Made by a program: the position numbers and the translations under genes. This document shows, one piece after another, positions 22,300-33,829 of a stretch of 64,000 nt of DNA. The notes below the pieces were generated by a model. The model was not told the DNA's origin. It did no database searches and saw nothing but the letters and a program-made list of their open reading frames with translations. How positions within the stretch are numbered: the stretch's first letter is position 1; each line of letters begins with the position of its first letter. This stretch comes from Papilionanthe hookeriana x Papilionanthe teres (taxonomy: Eukaryota > Streptophyta > Magnoliopsida > Asparagales > Orchidaceae), in contig CM040423.1 of assembly GCA_022702705.1 (NCBI GenBank), positions 124,134,852-124,198,851 of the forward strand, read 5' to 3'.

Positions 22300-23990
22300 A
22301 AACTTTGCATAACTTGGCATCTGTTCTAAAGCTTCAATGAAAGGAATATTTATCGTTAAATTCTTAAGTACTTTTATGAACTTTGAAAATTTTTTCTCCA
22401 ACTCATGTTGTCTAAGTCTTTGAGGAAATGGAGGTGTGGTCTTTCCAAACTCATTTTAGTTGGAGTTATTAATTTTTCCAGATCCTTATAAACATGTTCT
22501 TCAGGTCTTTTAGTTTCCTTTGTTTCTCTCACGGCATCTTTCTTCTTTCTAACCACATCCTCTATCTCTCTTCCACTTTTTAATTGGACAGCTTCTATTT
22601 ATTCATTTGTGTTCTCTTTAGGATTGATCTCAATGTTGCTAGGAATTGTTCCTTTGGGTCTATTACTAAGTGAATTAGCAATTTCTCCCAGTTGATTCTC
22701 TATATTTCTAATCGTAGCATTTTGACTTTGCAACTAGTTTCCTATTTACAATACCACTTCTTCCATAGACATCTTCTTATCCTCAAATTGTTGATCATTG
22801 TTAGAGTTCGGTGGATATGAAGGTTTATATTTTATGTTCCCTGATTATTCCAACTTCCATTAGGTTTCACATGATTATTTTCCCATTTTTAGTTTCCACC
22901 ATCATTTGTACGATTCCAGTTAAATTTAGGATCATTCTCCCAACATGGGTTGTAAAAGTTAGAATATGGGTTGTTTATTGTATTTAAAGTCTCATATAAT
23001 AATTTGGAATCAATCATACACCCTAATGAACTTTCCTCACTTACATGAGTAAATTGAGCTTGGTTCATTCCTAATAGGTCCAACTTCCTTGATATAGTAG
23101 CAACCTGAGATGCAAGAATTCCAATCAGATATGTAACATGAAATCTAGCTACATTTTTATGATTTACCCTTGTAGAGGGCCATTGAAATTCATTTGTAGC
23201 CATATTTTGAAGTAACTCATAAGCTTCATCGAATGTTTTTGACATTAATGATCCACCAGCGGTAATGTCAATTATAGACCTAAAGGATCCTACTAACCCA
23301 TTATAAAAAGTTTGAATGATTAACCAATCAGGCAAAGCATGGTGTGGACACTTTCTTAGGAGTTCCTTAAATCTTTCCCAGGCTTCGTATATTGATTCTC
23401 CTTCATACTGACAAAATGAGATAATATCGTTTCTATGTTTAGTAGTCCTTGAAGGTGGAAAATACTTAGCTAAGAGTTTCTGAGTTAACTCCTCCCAATT
23501 TTTAATAGAGCCAGGTGCTAACGAGTATAACCACATTTTAGCCATATCCCTTAGTGAGAAAGGAAAAAGCCTTAGTCTAACAGCATTATCTGACATACCG
23601 TTATAACGAAATGTAGCACAAAGTTCTAGAAAATTTAATAAGTGTAAATAGGGATCCTCCGAAGGAGTTTCCCCAAAATGATTGTTCTACACCAGTTGGA
23701 TAATCTCAGGATTTATTTCAAATGTATCAGTTTCTACGACAAGATTTTGTATACTTGAGTGAATTTCATATGTCGTAGGATTTAGGTAATACCTCAATGA
23801 AGTATGATGATTTTCATGTTATTATCTTGAAAGTTTTCCATTTCAATTTCTAGTTTTTTGAGTCCTTTCTATATTTTTATTTTTTTATTTTTTTCAAACT
23901 CAGAATCATAAGGTACAAGTCCAGCAGATCCTTTGTTTCACATATGTAACACCACAAACAATACATTAACAATTAAACAAATAACAGATG
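22300..23990 (-). pseudogene. element B gag
   Basis: Capsid gene of B. The longest frame (23596-22889, 235 aa) has the retrotransposon gag core: FPFSLRDMAKMWLYSLAPGS, KLLAKYFPPSRTTKHRNDI, EGESIYEAWERFKELLRKCP, FYNGLVGSFRSIIDITAGG, MATNEFQWPSTRV. It continues to the Asn-rich segment NNPYSNFYNPCWENDPKFNW. The N-terminal part (about 23990-23600) and the C-terminal part (22880-22300, including the 22556-22374 frame) are broken by stops. The core frame is longer than in A, consistent with gag mattering more to a non-autonomous element, although the whole gene is no longer open. Confidence 0.85.
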
Positions 23991-24119
23991 AAATATATTC
24001 AACACAACAAAATATTTTCATGAACACCTTGTTTTTCACACAAATAGTTTTTTCACAACACTTTTTCATATCTAAGCCTAATTATTTCAACTAAAATTCT
24101 CATAAAGTTCTTACCGAAG

Positions 24120-24139
24120 CTTCCCCGGCAATGGCGCCA
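24120..24139 (-). other. element B primer binding site
   Basis: The minus strand reads TGGCGCCATTGCCGGGGAAG, the tRNA-Asp-type PBS. It lies 6 bp from the LTR end at 24146, and is the best-preserved PBS in the window. Confidence 0.88.
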
Positions 24140-24145
24140 AAAACT

Positions 24146-26111
24146 TGACCCGACCCGCAATTAACTTCCTAAAGATGAACAAAAACTTGACCCGATTTAT
24201 AAATAGCGGCTAGTGTGCAAAATCTTAAATGATATAAAAATTGGAAAATATTTTACACAGTAGGGGTACTACGTAAGTATACTTATCATTTCAAGTAATA
24301 TAGAGTTTTCTTTAAATTCCCCAGTATCGATCCCACGAGGAAGTAAATAAGAGGTCTTTAGTCAAATTCTAGTCTACTACTAATAGTCCTTAGTTTGGAA
24401 TGTCGATTAGAATTGTGTTTTATCTAGCAACTATTCCTAAATGCAAGTGTTAAATGTAATAGTAATTATAACTAAATGCAAATAACAATTCTAAAGATAA
24501 CCCTTTTTGGATGAATTGGTTTGGAGAATTTTGAGATACTAAAAAATACTATTCTTATGTAATGAAATGGATAATGTATAGGAATGAGATGCATTTAATA
24601 TTGTATGTGCCAAATAGGAGCAATCATATTCTTTACCCTTTGGTCCAGGCATAAAGAACATTGACCAATCTTATGCTTGGTTACTGAATTTACGGCTAGT
24701 CTGGGAGGATGCCAGTTCTGACTTCGGAGCTCCCACGTTCCCCTCACCTGAGGGCTAATATCTACACTTACACCCAAACGATAGGACCGAATTGAGGATT
24801 TTAGCATGTCACTCCAAAATCTCTAATTCTACACCCGATTAATTTATTTTCTTATTTATTTGCACTCAACACCATGAACTTCACCATCCATGGAATTTGA
24901 ATGTGGTTCCACTTTATTGAGAATTGCACCACCCTTTCAGGTCGATGCCATTACAATGAATTTTAACACGACAACGAGCTCTTTTTGTAATAATGTAAAC
25001 GAAGTGCAAGTAAAAACCATCATATTTATGTTTATGACATATTTTAGCAAGCATCCCAATATCCTAAACATGAATTCTACTCATTAAAAAAAAGTATAAG
25101 GAAAAGAATTGCATAATCCTCTCATGCCACTATTTCCAGAGAAGAAGAAGAGTAAGAGAGATGTGTCACAATGCACGAAGAAAATACAACAGAAACTTCA
25201 TTTAATCAAAGCAAATCCACTAGATAATTGTTTACAAAATTATAAGATAATGAAGAACAATACTTAGTTTTTTCCCCTTTCAAAGAAAGATGAAGATCTC
25301 TCCCACAAAGTCTCCCATCGATCCATGCAATGCTAGTGCAATCCCTTACAAATACTCTCAAAATCTCCTCTCTAATCTCTCCAAAAGTGTAGAAATCTAC
25401 ATTTCTACTCTTAATCAAAGAATCCTAAACATTCTCCAAGTTTTTTCTAACATTCCTCTCTTATTTCTCTTCTTTTCTCATCCCTTTTCCAACCTAAATT
25501 TGCCATATTAAAGAGTATGGACGAAGTTTGAAGAGTTGCCATATGCACCCCTTCGAAAAACCATCAAAATACGTTGAATTTCGGCCATAACCACCCAAAG
25601 TCGGTCTAGAATCTTCCCGGGCACCGTCGGCGGGCCTGAGGGCACTATCGGCAAGCTATTTGATCATATTTTTTCCTTCTCAGGAAAATACCACTGTCGG
25701 CGGCCTCGAGGGCGCCGTCGGCTGGCAGGCTGCTGCGCAGCTCCACTGTTCTGCTCCGTTTTGCTCCGTTTTAGCTCCGATTCGCCCCGTTTCAGTTGCG
25801 TTGAGTTCGTAACAGAATACCCTACAAAATAAGCATAAAAAAATCTTTCTTTAAAGTGTAATCTCATTCAAAATTATGTCATAAGTGTAAAATAGATTAA
25901 ACATTGAAAGACTTATCGAAAGGTGTCAGGGCAAAATTTCATTTCTTGCTCGTTTTTGCTCCAAATTGCACCGTTTTTGCTTCTTTTTGCTCCAATCACC
26001 ATTTTTTTACCTATAACCAAAATACATATAAAATACATTCCTTTTAAAGTGCAATATCACCTAAAATGAGTAAAATCATATAGCAAAAAGCTTATATTTT
26101 TAGGCGGGTCA
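24146..26111 (-). repeat. element B 5' LTR
   Basis: 1966-bp LTR collinear with 16812-18790. The conserved leader block is at about 24607-24832 and GC-rich palindromes at about 25615-25740. The outer end GGGTCA is followed by the ACTTC duplication at 26112-26116. Confidence 0.9.
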
Positions 26112-26116
26112 ACTTC

Positions 26117-26441
26117 TCAGCCGATTCAACCCTACTTTCCTGAAGGTTCCATAATTATATTGCAGAGGATCAAGCAATTGGAGAAAGAGGTACGAAATAT
26201 TATTAATGCGATCAACAACATTTATGATTTGTTCGATCATCTAGATTGGAGAATGAAAGAGCAATTCAATCATGCTGGTCGAATGGAAATGGGCTTGATC
26301 AATTTGATGAAGAAGAACGTGATGATTGCTGAAGAATCATCTGACGAATTTCCATTTCGTCCATTCTATAACTTGTTTGTTCATCAGCAATTGATTGGAG
26401 ATATTCGAGGAGAGAAGAGTTCTAATACTGTTTTGGAGTAA
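26117..26441 (+). pseudogene. element A ORF X, 3' part
   Basis: The continuation of ORF X after element B. It encodes the C-terminal region: a coiled-coil-like stretch (RIKQLEKEVRNIINAINNIY), then FDHLDWRMKEQFNHAGRMEM and a conserved end EFPFRPFYNLFVHQQLIGDI, stopping with TAA at 26441. The same order occurs at the end of ORF X in C (51400-51227). Joining it to 15969-16811 requires removing B and one ACTTC copy. Confidence 0.8.
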
Positions 26442-26822
26442 TTAGGATGGATCCTACTATTATGTTGTGTGTTTGATTTGCTATGCTTAGTTATGTTTGG
26501 TTTGAGTAGTACATGCTTTGCAATTTAAACTTGGATTGGGATGTGTTTACTTTTAGTTTGTGCTTAGATATTAGTGCTTGCCTATCGTAGAGTACTTGCT
26601 GCACTAAATATCTAAGAATTGTTGATTTGAATGAACTTATTTAGTGTGTTTGATGTAACTTGGAATTTATATATATGAGATTGTTGTGTATTGTTTGTGT
26701 ATTAAAATGTGTTAATTATTACTTATGGGATGATGTAAAAGCCTATTGAAGTGATAAAAATCATTATGGACGTCGAAACGATCGAAATTATGAAAAAATA
26801 TTCGGACCCCGAATAAATTTTA

Positions 26823-26890
26823 GGCTAGCGCCAACGGTGCCCATTCAGGCTAATTTATTTAAATAGAGCACCGCCGGCGCCCGAACCCAG
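26823..26890 (+). promoter_or_regulatory. GC-rich palindrome pair upstream of ORF Y (A)
   Basis: GCTAGCGCCAACGGTGCCC at about 26823 and GAGCACCGCCGGCGCCCG at about 26867, within AT-rich DNA, some 380-440 bp ahead of the ORF Y start. The C counterpart lies 356-503 bp ahead of its ORF Y. Confidence 0.55.
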
Positions 26891-27264
26891 AAAGTGGCTT
26901 TAAACCCTTGATTTCACGATTTTTGCCTTGGGACCCACAAATTTTTCCATTTCCTTCATCTTCTACCTCTTTTTTTGCGACTTTAAAGGTCTAAGGCTTG
27001 TTAGATCTTGGATTTAAGGAGATTTCAAGGCTATTCGACATCGGATTTGCACTTCTCTTAGTAAGAGCTTCACTTTAAGTTAAAATTTTTGGATTTTCAC
27101 CACGGAAATTTTTCACAATGCTTATGGTGGAATTTTTGGAGATTTAAAGAAATGTTGAGATTTCCATGATGAATTTGCTCTTACATGTTTAGAACAGTGT
27201 TTGGAGTTGACACATTGTGAATTTTGGATTTATTGGAATATTTTTGCAAATTTTAGAAGTTCAG

Positions 27265-28273
27265 ATGGCTCCAAGAGGAAAGAGGAAATTGGATTTTGAT
27301 GAGGAGAGATTCGTCAATGTCAAAGCCCAATTTCACTATAACTTTATCCTTCACAACAAGAAGTGTATTTAGGATCGAGCTTTTGATTGTCCTAGCAGAA
27401 CTATAGAACAAATGATTGCTGAGCGAAACTGAGAAAGATTTTACTATTTAACTGTGAATGTTGTTATGGGAGTTGTTCGAGAATTATATTCGAATTTACC
27501 CTGGACTGAGACATAGTCTGTGTTTGTTAGAGGAAAGATGGTTGAGTTTACTCCTCAACGCATGAATGCTTTTTATCAACTCAGTAACTATTCGTATGTG
27601 AATAAAAAAACTTTGATACTAGAAGGGAGAATATGAGAGAAGTTATTGCTTTTCTGACTGATGGACGAGGAGAGTGGAAAGTAAATCAAAAACAGTTGAT
27701 AAATTTCCCTGCCTCCACAATGAATGTTGCTTCAAAGGTATGGCATTATTTAATTTCTACAAGGTTACTACCATCTTATCACCACAGTGAAGTTACCAGA
27801 GATAGAGCGATTATGAACTACTGCATATAGAAAATGAAAAAGATTGATATTGGATCCATTATTTACAAGAATATTTAGACGGTTACTAGAGGTGAAACGA
27901 TTGGAGGATTAGGACATCATGCTTTAGTTCATGCCCTCTGTGTTCAGTCTGGAGTTAAGTTCAGTAGTTCTGAGGAAGTGTCTATACCATTGAGACCTAT
28001 CATAAAGAATATTATTCGTACTTATGAGTCTCATGTAGGAGCCTGAGTTGAGCATAGGAGTACTGATATTCCTACTACGAGTTATGATGTTCCATCTACT
28101 TCTGAGCTGCCTACTTTATTTGATATCAAGGAGCAGCTGTGATTGCAGAGTGCTAGTATGAATAGACTCTACGGTTGGATGGATGTATTTGAGATTATCT
28201 GCAGAGGAAAGTGGAGTTTGATATTGCTTTTTATAATGCTCAGGTTAGATTTATGAGGGGGAGTCTGATGTAA
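27265..28273 (+). pseudogene. element A ORF Y (second env-position gene)
   Basis: Second gene after integrase, paralogous to ORF X. It starts MAPRGKRKLDFDEERFVN, nearly the same as the C copy (MAPRQKRRIEYDETRF), which fixes the start. Readable parts are VVRELYSNLPWTET, FVRGKMVEFTPQRMNAFY, then MREVIAFLTDGRGEWKVNQK (27633 on), LLPSYHHSEVTRDRAIMNYC and GGLGHHALVHALC. In-frame stops occur at about 27370, 27430 and 27513, with a frameshift near 27610 and further stops after 27828. The C-terminal third has lost frame. Same domain as ORF X; function unknown. Confidence 0.75.
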
Positions 28274-29719
28274 TATTTCTTACTTGCCCCAGCTATACAC
28301 CATATAGATATGACCCTACTGATGACCATGTTGCTGATCCTGGTGATGGAGACCGGTAGATATTTTGTTTGTTTGTTATTTCTGTTGATCTTGTTATGAT
28401 GTGTTGTACTGATGTGATGTAGTAGATATTTACTTTTCATGTGATGTGTACCCCTGTTGTGTTGTACTGTGTGATGTTGTGTTATTTACTTTCCATGTTG
28501 AACTGTTGTGTTGTACTAAAACATTAAAAACTATTAGTTTTACTAATAGTAATGTTATTTTTTGTTTCCTATTGTAGTGTTTTGTTGGATGTTTAGATGT
28601 TTACTATCAATTTCTCTTTACCCATGAAAATATTTAAAAAAATGTTATATCACTGCTACTAATTGCTTCATGCCTGCTAGTTATAAATGTTGATTAATAT
28701 CAGATAGCTATTGAATATTTCAAGACCCCAGCACAGAAAGGTTAGCTTTTTTTACTCTCAACTATTTTAACTTCATTGAAAATTTTAAGTTTGGGGGAGG
28801 GTAAAGAAATAATAAACTTTTATTTGTTCTCAACTGTTATATTTTTAAAAAGTTATTAACATAACTTCAGGCAGTTGAACCTCATTGTAAGATAACTAAA
28901 ACTTTTTATTTCAGTTGAATATTATGGAAGGATAAGATGAAAATTTTTGGTAATAAAAGTTGATTTTATAGAAGTAAGATATTTGGTATGAAAGGATTTG
29001 ATTATAGTTAATTATTTAAAGTAAGAAAACTATATTTTTGAAATGTTAAGGGACTTAAAGTGTTGTGTGTTAAGAAGAGATTGTAACTTTATGAAAAATA
29101 ATAAAGCCTGTACATAACTATAAAGTAAGGAGGTGACTTGTTTAAACTTTAGAAAGAGGAGAGTGAAGTTCAAAATAATTAAAGGCTATCCAGATGTAGT
29201 AATCCTCAGAAAAAAAAAAGAAATAAAAAAAAGAAAAGAAGGATATAAAAACAATCCCAAAAAGAAAAAGAAAAGAATAGGAAAAAAAAGAAAGAAAGAA
29301 AAATATTTATGAGGAGAAGCTTGAAGAGATGCATAATAAAAAATTGGCTTCACCTGAATCATTCTAAAGGAAAAACTTGATTTCACTTCTGAATTTCTAT
29401 TTAAAGTACTAGCCTACATTCTAGTAAATTTTGCATGAACTCCTTTCTCACATAATCTTTTAAGGCACTCTTAATGTGACAAATTATGGTTCATCTTGAA
29501 ATAAATAGAAGACTAGAACTCTTAGACTTAATTACTGAGTATTCTTATACCTGTAATTTTGACCTAAGTTACTAAACTTTTTTCTGAAAATCTAACAACT
29601 ATACGCTTCTAAATGAAAATTTCAGTGTCTTACAATTGAAAAGTATATTTCCTAGAGTTATATTTTATGTAGTAAAAGGATTACTTGAGGACAAGTAATA
29701 GTTTAAGTTTTGGGGATTT
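28274..29719 (+). other. non-coding 3' region of element A with two polypurine tracts
   Basis: No gene. It holds a second polypurine tract at 28785-28803 (TAAGTTTGGGGGAGGGTAA) and a purine-rich stretch at 29206-29310. The conserved flanks of that stretch are AAAGGCTATCCAGATGTAGT at about 29180 and GAGGAGAAGCTTGAAGAGAT at about 29311. The priming tract TAAGTTTTGGGGATTT abuts the 3' LTR. The minus-strand ORFs here are translations of the T-rich strand. Confidence 0.7.
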
Positions 29720-31367
29720 TGATGCACCAAAAACATATATGATTTATGCTTTCTAATTTTACTTATTTTTGGTGATTTTGCACTTTTAAGAAAAGTATTT
29801 TTAATGATTTGTTGCATGTATGATGATTTTAGGTGATTGGAGTGAAAAAAATAAAAAAGGAATGAATTCGGAGCGAAAAGGAGCAAAAAGGAGCAAAATG
29901 GTGGAAAAGGTATTCTGGAGCCGCCGGTGCCCAAGGTCTGTGGAATTCAAATTTTGAGAGTTTTCACAAAATTTTGAAGGGATTCCTATGCAAACTCTTG
30001 GGATTTCATCTCTAACTCTTAAATAACTGAATTTGAACGAGGGAAGAGATTTCTAAGGAAGTTCTAGAGAGTTTTAAAGTGTGCTCTCTTGCATTCCATT
30101 ACTTTCTCTTAGTTTTAGTGTTAGGGTTTAGTGTAGAAGAGAGGGATTCTTCTCTAAGGAGTAAAGGAGAAGGAGTAAAGTGAGAGATTGCTTCTTCCTT
30201 TCTATTCTAAAGAGAGAATCAAGAGTTGTAAAGAAGAGAAGAGGATTTAAAGGAACTTCAAGGAGTTTGCATTGGGGAAAAGAAAGAGATAAGTTGTATT
30301 TCCTTTTGTGGTTTGTATGAATTTCCTTTTGTAGTTCTAAGTAGTCTTCTTTTTCTTTCTTCTTGCTTAGAGATGTGATGATGGTTTGAAGTGGATTTGA
30401 TGTGCTTTTAATGTGATGAAGAAATTGTGATGGTTTTTCATTTAGAACTTAATTTACTTTCGATCTGGCCAATTAAAATGTTAAAATATGTTGTTGAACA
30501 TTAAGTTTAAAAGGATTTAATGTCCTACAACAATAATGAAAGATCCATTCAATTTCCATCGATGAATTCCGTAGTTCATGGGAATTACGTGCAAATAAAT
30601 AGGGAAATGTGTTCTGATGGATTTCAATGTGGAGATTTTAGGGTGACAGGCTGAAATCCCCAGATTGATTCTAAGATTATTAACTAATATCAAAGGTTAG
30701 CCTTCGGGTGAAGGGTGAGTGGGAGCTCCGAAGTGAGAGCCGGTATCCTCCCAACCTAGCCCTAGAATTAGTAACTAAACTTAGAATGTGTCAATGTTCT
30801 TTTCTTATTTAGAGGAGGGGGTACTCTTCTAAAGGTGAAGAATCATCTATGCTCCTATTTGGCCCAATAAATTAGATAATTAATCCATATCAATCCACAC
30901 ATCATATTCTCATTGCAAGAAGAAAGATACTTTTCTCATATATCAAAAACCTTTCAAATACTTAGTTTAGTGTGTCGGTTAGTTAACTCTGTTTTCAAAT
31001 TTATTAGAAGTAATTGTAGTATAGTTGGTTTTTACTGTTCTCTTCATAGTAGTAGTAATGTTAGAAGAAAGTTCTAGTGCTTTATTCTAACTTTTTAAAA
31101 CATTCACTTTGCTTCAACTTAAAACCTCCCTGTGGGATCGATAACCAGGACTCCACCAGAGCCCTGTATTACTTGATACGATACGTATACTTGCGTTGAA
31201 TGCTTGGACTTTAAAAAATCATTATAATTATATAAATTTGAAGTTAAAGAAATCTCACATTTAAAAATATAGAAGTCTGGTTGCTTCATTTTTTTTTGTG
31301 CCAATTGCTGGGGAATTATATCTCGTAGTAGTGGAGCCAAATTCGTGTATTCAAACTAATCGCATCA
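29720..31367 (+). repeat. element A 3' LTR
   Basis: 1648-bp LTR starting TGATGCACC and ending GCATCA, collinear with the 5' LTR. It keeps one GC palindrome (about 29917-29933) where the 5' LTR has several. The leader block is at about 30631-30868 and a relic PBS at 31297-31314 (TGTGCCAATTGCTGGGGA). Confidence 0.9.
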
Positions 31368-31372
31368 TGTAT

Positions 31373-33671
31373 AGTGAGTATTTTCTGTCTTGGAAGGTTT
31401 AAGGTGTATGGACTCTATGCTTCTCTATCTCCTCCTCAAAGGCTCTTGGTTAAGGCTTATTTATAGCCATGGAGAGGCTTGGGTGAACTTGGGTTTGCTT
31501 AGGTTTCACTTCAGGGAGTTGCTGTCCACTGTCATGATTGATGAAGATAAGTTTTTTGCTAAGAATTATCTGAAATGGCTATCCCGAGGTGGCATTCATA
31601 AAAGGTTCTCATTATGGTGTGGATTTGATCAAGTTCATGGCTCTATCCTAGTGGGCACTCCATTGAGTCTATAGAGCTCATAAAATGAGCTGGATTTACC
31701 CTCTCCCATGAGCTTACAAGTCATACAATCAATTTGGTGTTAAGTGACCTATAAGCCTCCTCTTTGTCTCATTTCTATAAATGGCCATGATGAGCTCCTC
31801 CTTTGATGAAATTGATTTGTTTTATGTATATTGGATGGGGATGAGGTATGTGGTGACTCAAATTGAGTAAGCGATCCTTCATCCACCATGTCATTTAAGG
31901 TTTTGTGAAAGCATGACACATAAATCTCCATTTTTTTAATTTTCCAAAATTTTGTATTTATGTGGTCATCCCATGATGTAAGGGTGATCTAAGCTTCTCC
32001 TCTCTTTCATTGGCTAGGGTTAGAGGTGCATGATTATTCATCAAATGTTTCTCCAAGAATTAATGAGGGAATGACACCTCATTATTCTTTCATGATGATT
32101 CCATTATGGGGTTTAAACCATGGTTAAAATAAGATGTCATGAGTCATTCAATGTGTTAACTCATATGTAATGGGTTTCATGGGTCAGATGTAACCCCTAT
32201 AATGTCATTTATGATGTCATTGTTGGGTTTTAAAAATTAAAGTCATTTATTGTGTCATATGTGATGTCGCATGTCAAAATTCCTTTCATGGTTATTTAAT
32301 CATAATTTAATTTTTAATTAGTTTTGTAATAAATTAAAAATATTGAAAATATAATATTAACCAAAAAATTGATTAAAATAATTTTTGAAATTAATTAATT
32401 AATCAATTTTATTAATTTTTTTTTCAAAATGAAGTATTTTAACCAAATTTGGTTAATGTTAACTAGAGTTGACCAATATTGACCTAGGTTGACCCGGGTT
32501 GACCAATCATAGTCTAAGGATGACTAATGTAACTTTTCCAACTTTTTCATGGTTGGGTTAGTCATAGGATCTATTGGTTTTATTATTATGGGTTTGATTT
32601 GGTCATGTTGACCAATTTTAGGGTTTAGGTTGACCCAATGGTAAATATAGTGACTTTTGGATTTTACATTGGTCATCTTGACCAATTTTATCTTGATTAG
32701 GTCAATGTCTAACCATAAGTCCAATATGGTGGTCATGGGGTCATAGGTTAACCATTTTTTACCAAATTAACTTATTTAGGTTAAGGGTTAATTGGTTGGG
32801 TCAATATGGTGTTTATTGGGTCAAATGTTGACCAGTTTGGTCAATGTGGTGGTCATTGGGTCAAGGATTGACTAGTTTGACCAAAGTTGACCATTTGGGT
32901 CAAAGGTTGACCATTCGGGTCAATGTGGTGGTCATTGGGTCAAGGATTGACCGGTTTGACCAATGTTTACTATTTGGGTCAATGGTTGACCAGTTTGGTC
33001 AATGTGATTGTCATTGGGTCATTGATTGACCAGTTTGACCAAAGTTGACCATTTAAGTCAAAGGTTGACCAGTTTGGTCAATGTGGTGGTCATTGGGTCA
33101 AGGATTGATCAGTTTGACTAAAGTTGACCATTTGGATCAAAGGTTGACCAGTTTGGTCAATGTTTGATCAGATCAAGGTTTGTCATTACTGATTTGATTA
33201 TTTTAAGATGTCATTAAAATTTTGATTTAAAAATCTTCATTAGGGTTTTACTCTAGACATTAGGGTTTAATGACCATTGGTAAAGTTTTGGAAGTCAATG
33301 TTTGGTAGACTTCCTTTCTCAAAAAGATGTATAAATGATCCTCACAAAAGTGAGATCAACAATAAGGACTTGTCCTTACAGAAAAGTATGAACCCTAGAA
33401 TAGGTACATCAATCTGAATTCTCTAGTAGTTTTCTTTCATAAGGATTCTTTCGTAGTTATGTATTCCAAACATACCAAAGTGATCTTACATTGGACTTAC
33501 GCTGTGGAGATATCAATGCAAAAATTCACTTTATGGAGGCTTTCCGAACACTTCTTTTGTTTGTTCCGGTTATTGCCTATCCCAGTCCTCCGATTTCTTA
33601 TCATGTAGTTCATCTACTTGATCTGAGATGAAGAATTATTCTGAGAAAAAGGTAATATAATGGAAATCAAA
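31373..33671 (+). repeat. LTR-like region with TTGACC array
   Basis: Gene-free stretch between A and a PBS-like site. 32460-33180 is a degenerate array (see separate entry). A TATA-like GATGTATAAATGATCC lies at about 33328, some 340 bp before the PBS-like site, a promoter-to-PBS spacing comparable to other LTRs here. The far boundary is not visible; it may be continuous with 3922-8400, because A has a target duplication joining the two. Short ORFs (31390-31674, 32524-32736) show no motif. Confidence 0.4.
32460..33180. repeat. degenerate tandem array of TTGACC/GGTCAA, about 79-bp period
   Basis: The phrase GGTGGTCATTGGGTCAAGG recurs at about 32847, 32927 and 33084, with a variant near 33006, giving a period of 78-80 bp. 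About twenty TTGAC(C/T) words occur on the plus strand and at least a dozen on the minus strand. TTGAC(C/T) is the W-box core bound by WRKY factors. Confidence 0.7.
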
Positions 33672-33687
33672 TTGGCGACTCCTCAAC
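33672..33687 (+). other. PBS-like motif
   Basis: TTGGCGACTCCTCAAC follows GGAAATCAAA, resembling the LTR-end plus PBS layout of Tat/Ogre-like elements. It shares TGGCGACTC with the site at 3904-3921 but points the other way. No plus-strand gag was found behind it, so the call is tentative. Confidence 0.4.
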
Positions 33688-33829
33688 GACAATGAAGATA
33701 TCAAGCAACTAAAGGAAATATAGACGGCGGTGGCCATTAATATTCATCGACTCTATGTATTCCACACCAGTATTCTAATTATATATATACATTTTCATCA
33801 GTCACAAGTAATTCTTTATCAAATTCAAC

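Larger units (their letters stand above)
16812..26111 (-). mobile_element. element B: non-autonomous gag/protease-only Athila-like element
   Basis: A 9.3-kb minus-strand element nested in A. LTRs are 16812-18790 (3') and 24146-26111 (5'), both bounded by TGACC...GGGTCA, inside a perfect ACTTC target duplication. The PBS is at 24120-24139 and the polypurine tract at 18791-18805. The 5.36-kb interior encodes gag and a protease, then jumps directly to the hairpin that normally follows integrase. RT, RNase H, integrase, ORF X and ORF Y are absent. This matches the plan of gag-only non-autonomous LTR elements (TR-GAG type), which depend on enzymes from relatives. LTRs look roughly 90% identical by eye, so it is not recent. 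Confidence 0.9.
8401..31367 (+). mobile_element. element A: Athila-lineage Ty3/gypsy retrotransposon, interrupted by element B
   Basis: A complete but inactive plus-strand LTR retrotransposon. Both LTRs start TGATGCACCAAAAACATATA and end CATCA. Flanks are GGTAT (8396-8400) and TGTAT (31368-31372), a 5-bp target duplication with one mismatch. Order: LTR, PBS, gag, protease, RT, RNase H, integrase, ORF X, ORF Y, non-coding 3' region, polypurine tract, LTR. The Athila assignment rests on the tRNA-Asp-type PBS, the gag/pol wording, the DLGAS protease and the env-position genes. Element B splits ORF X. Removing B leaves about 13.7 kb, normal for the lineage. Multiple stops and frameshifts show it is not autonomous now. 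Confidence 0.9.

Noticed and set aside
32460..33180. Possible CRISPR-like array
   Set aside because: Repeats are degenerate and contiguous without unique spacers, and the genome is plant nuclear.
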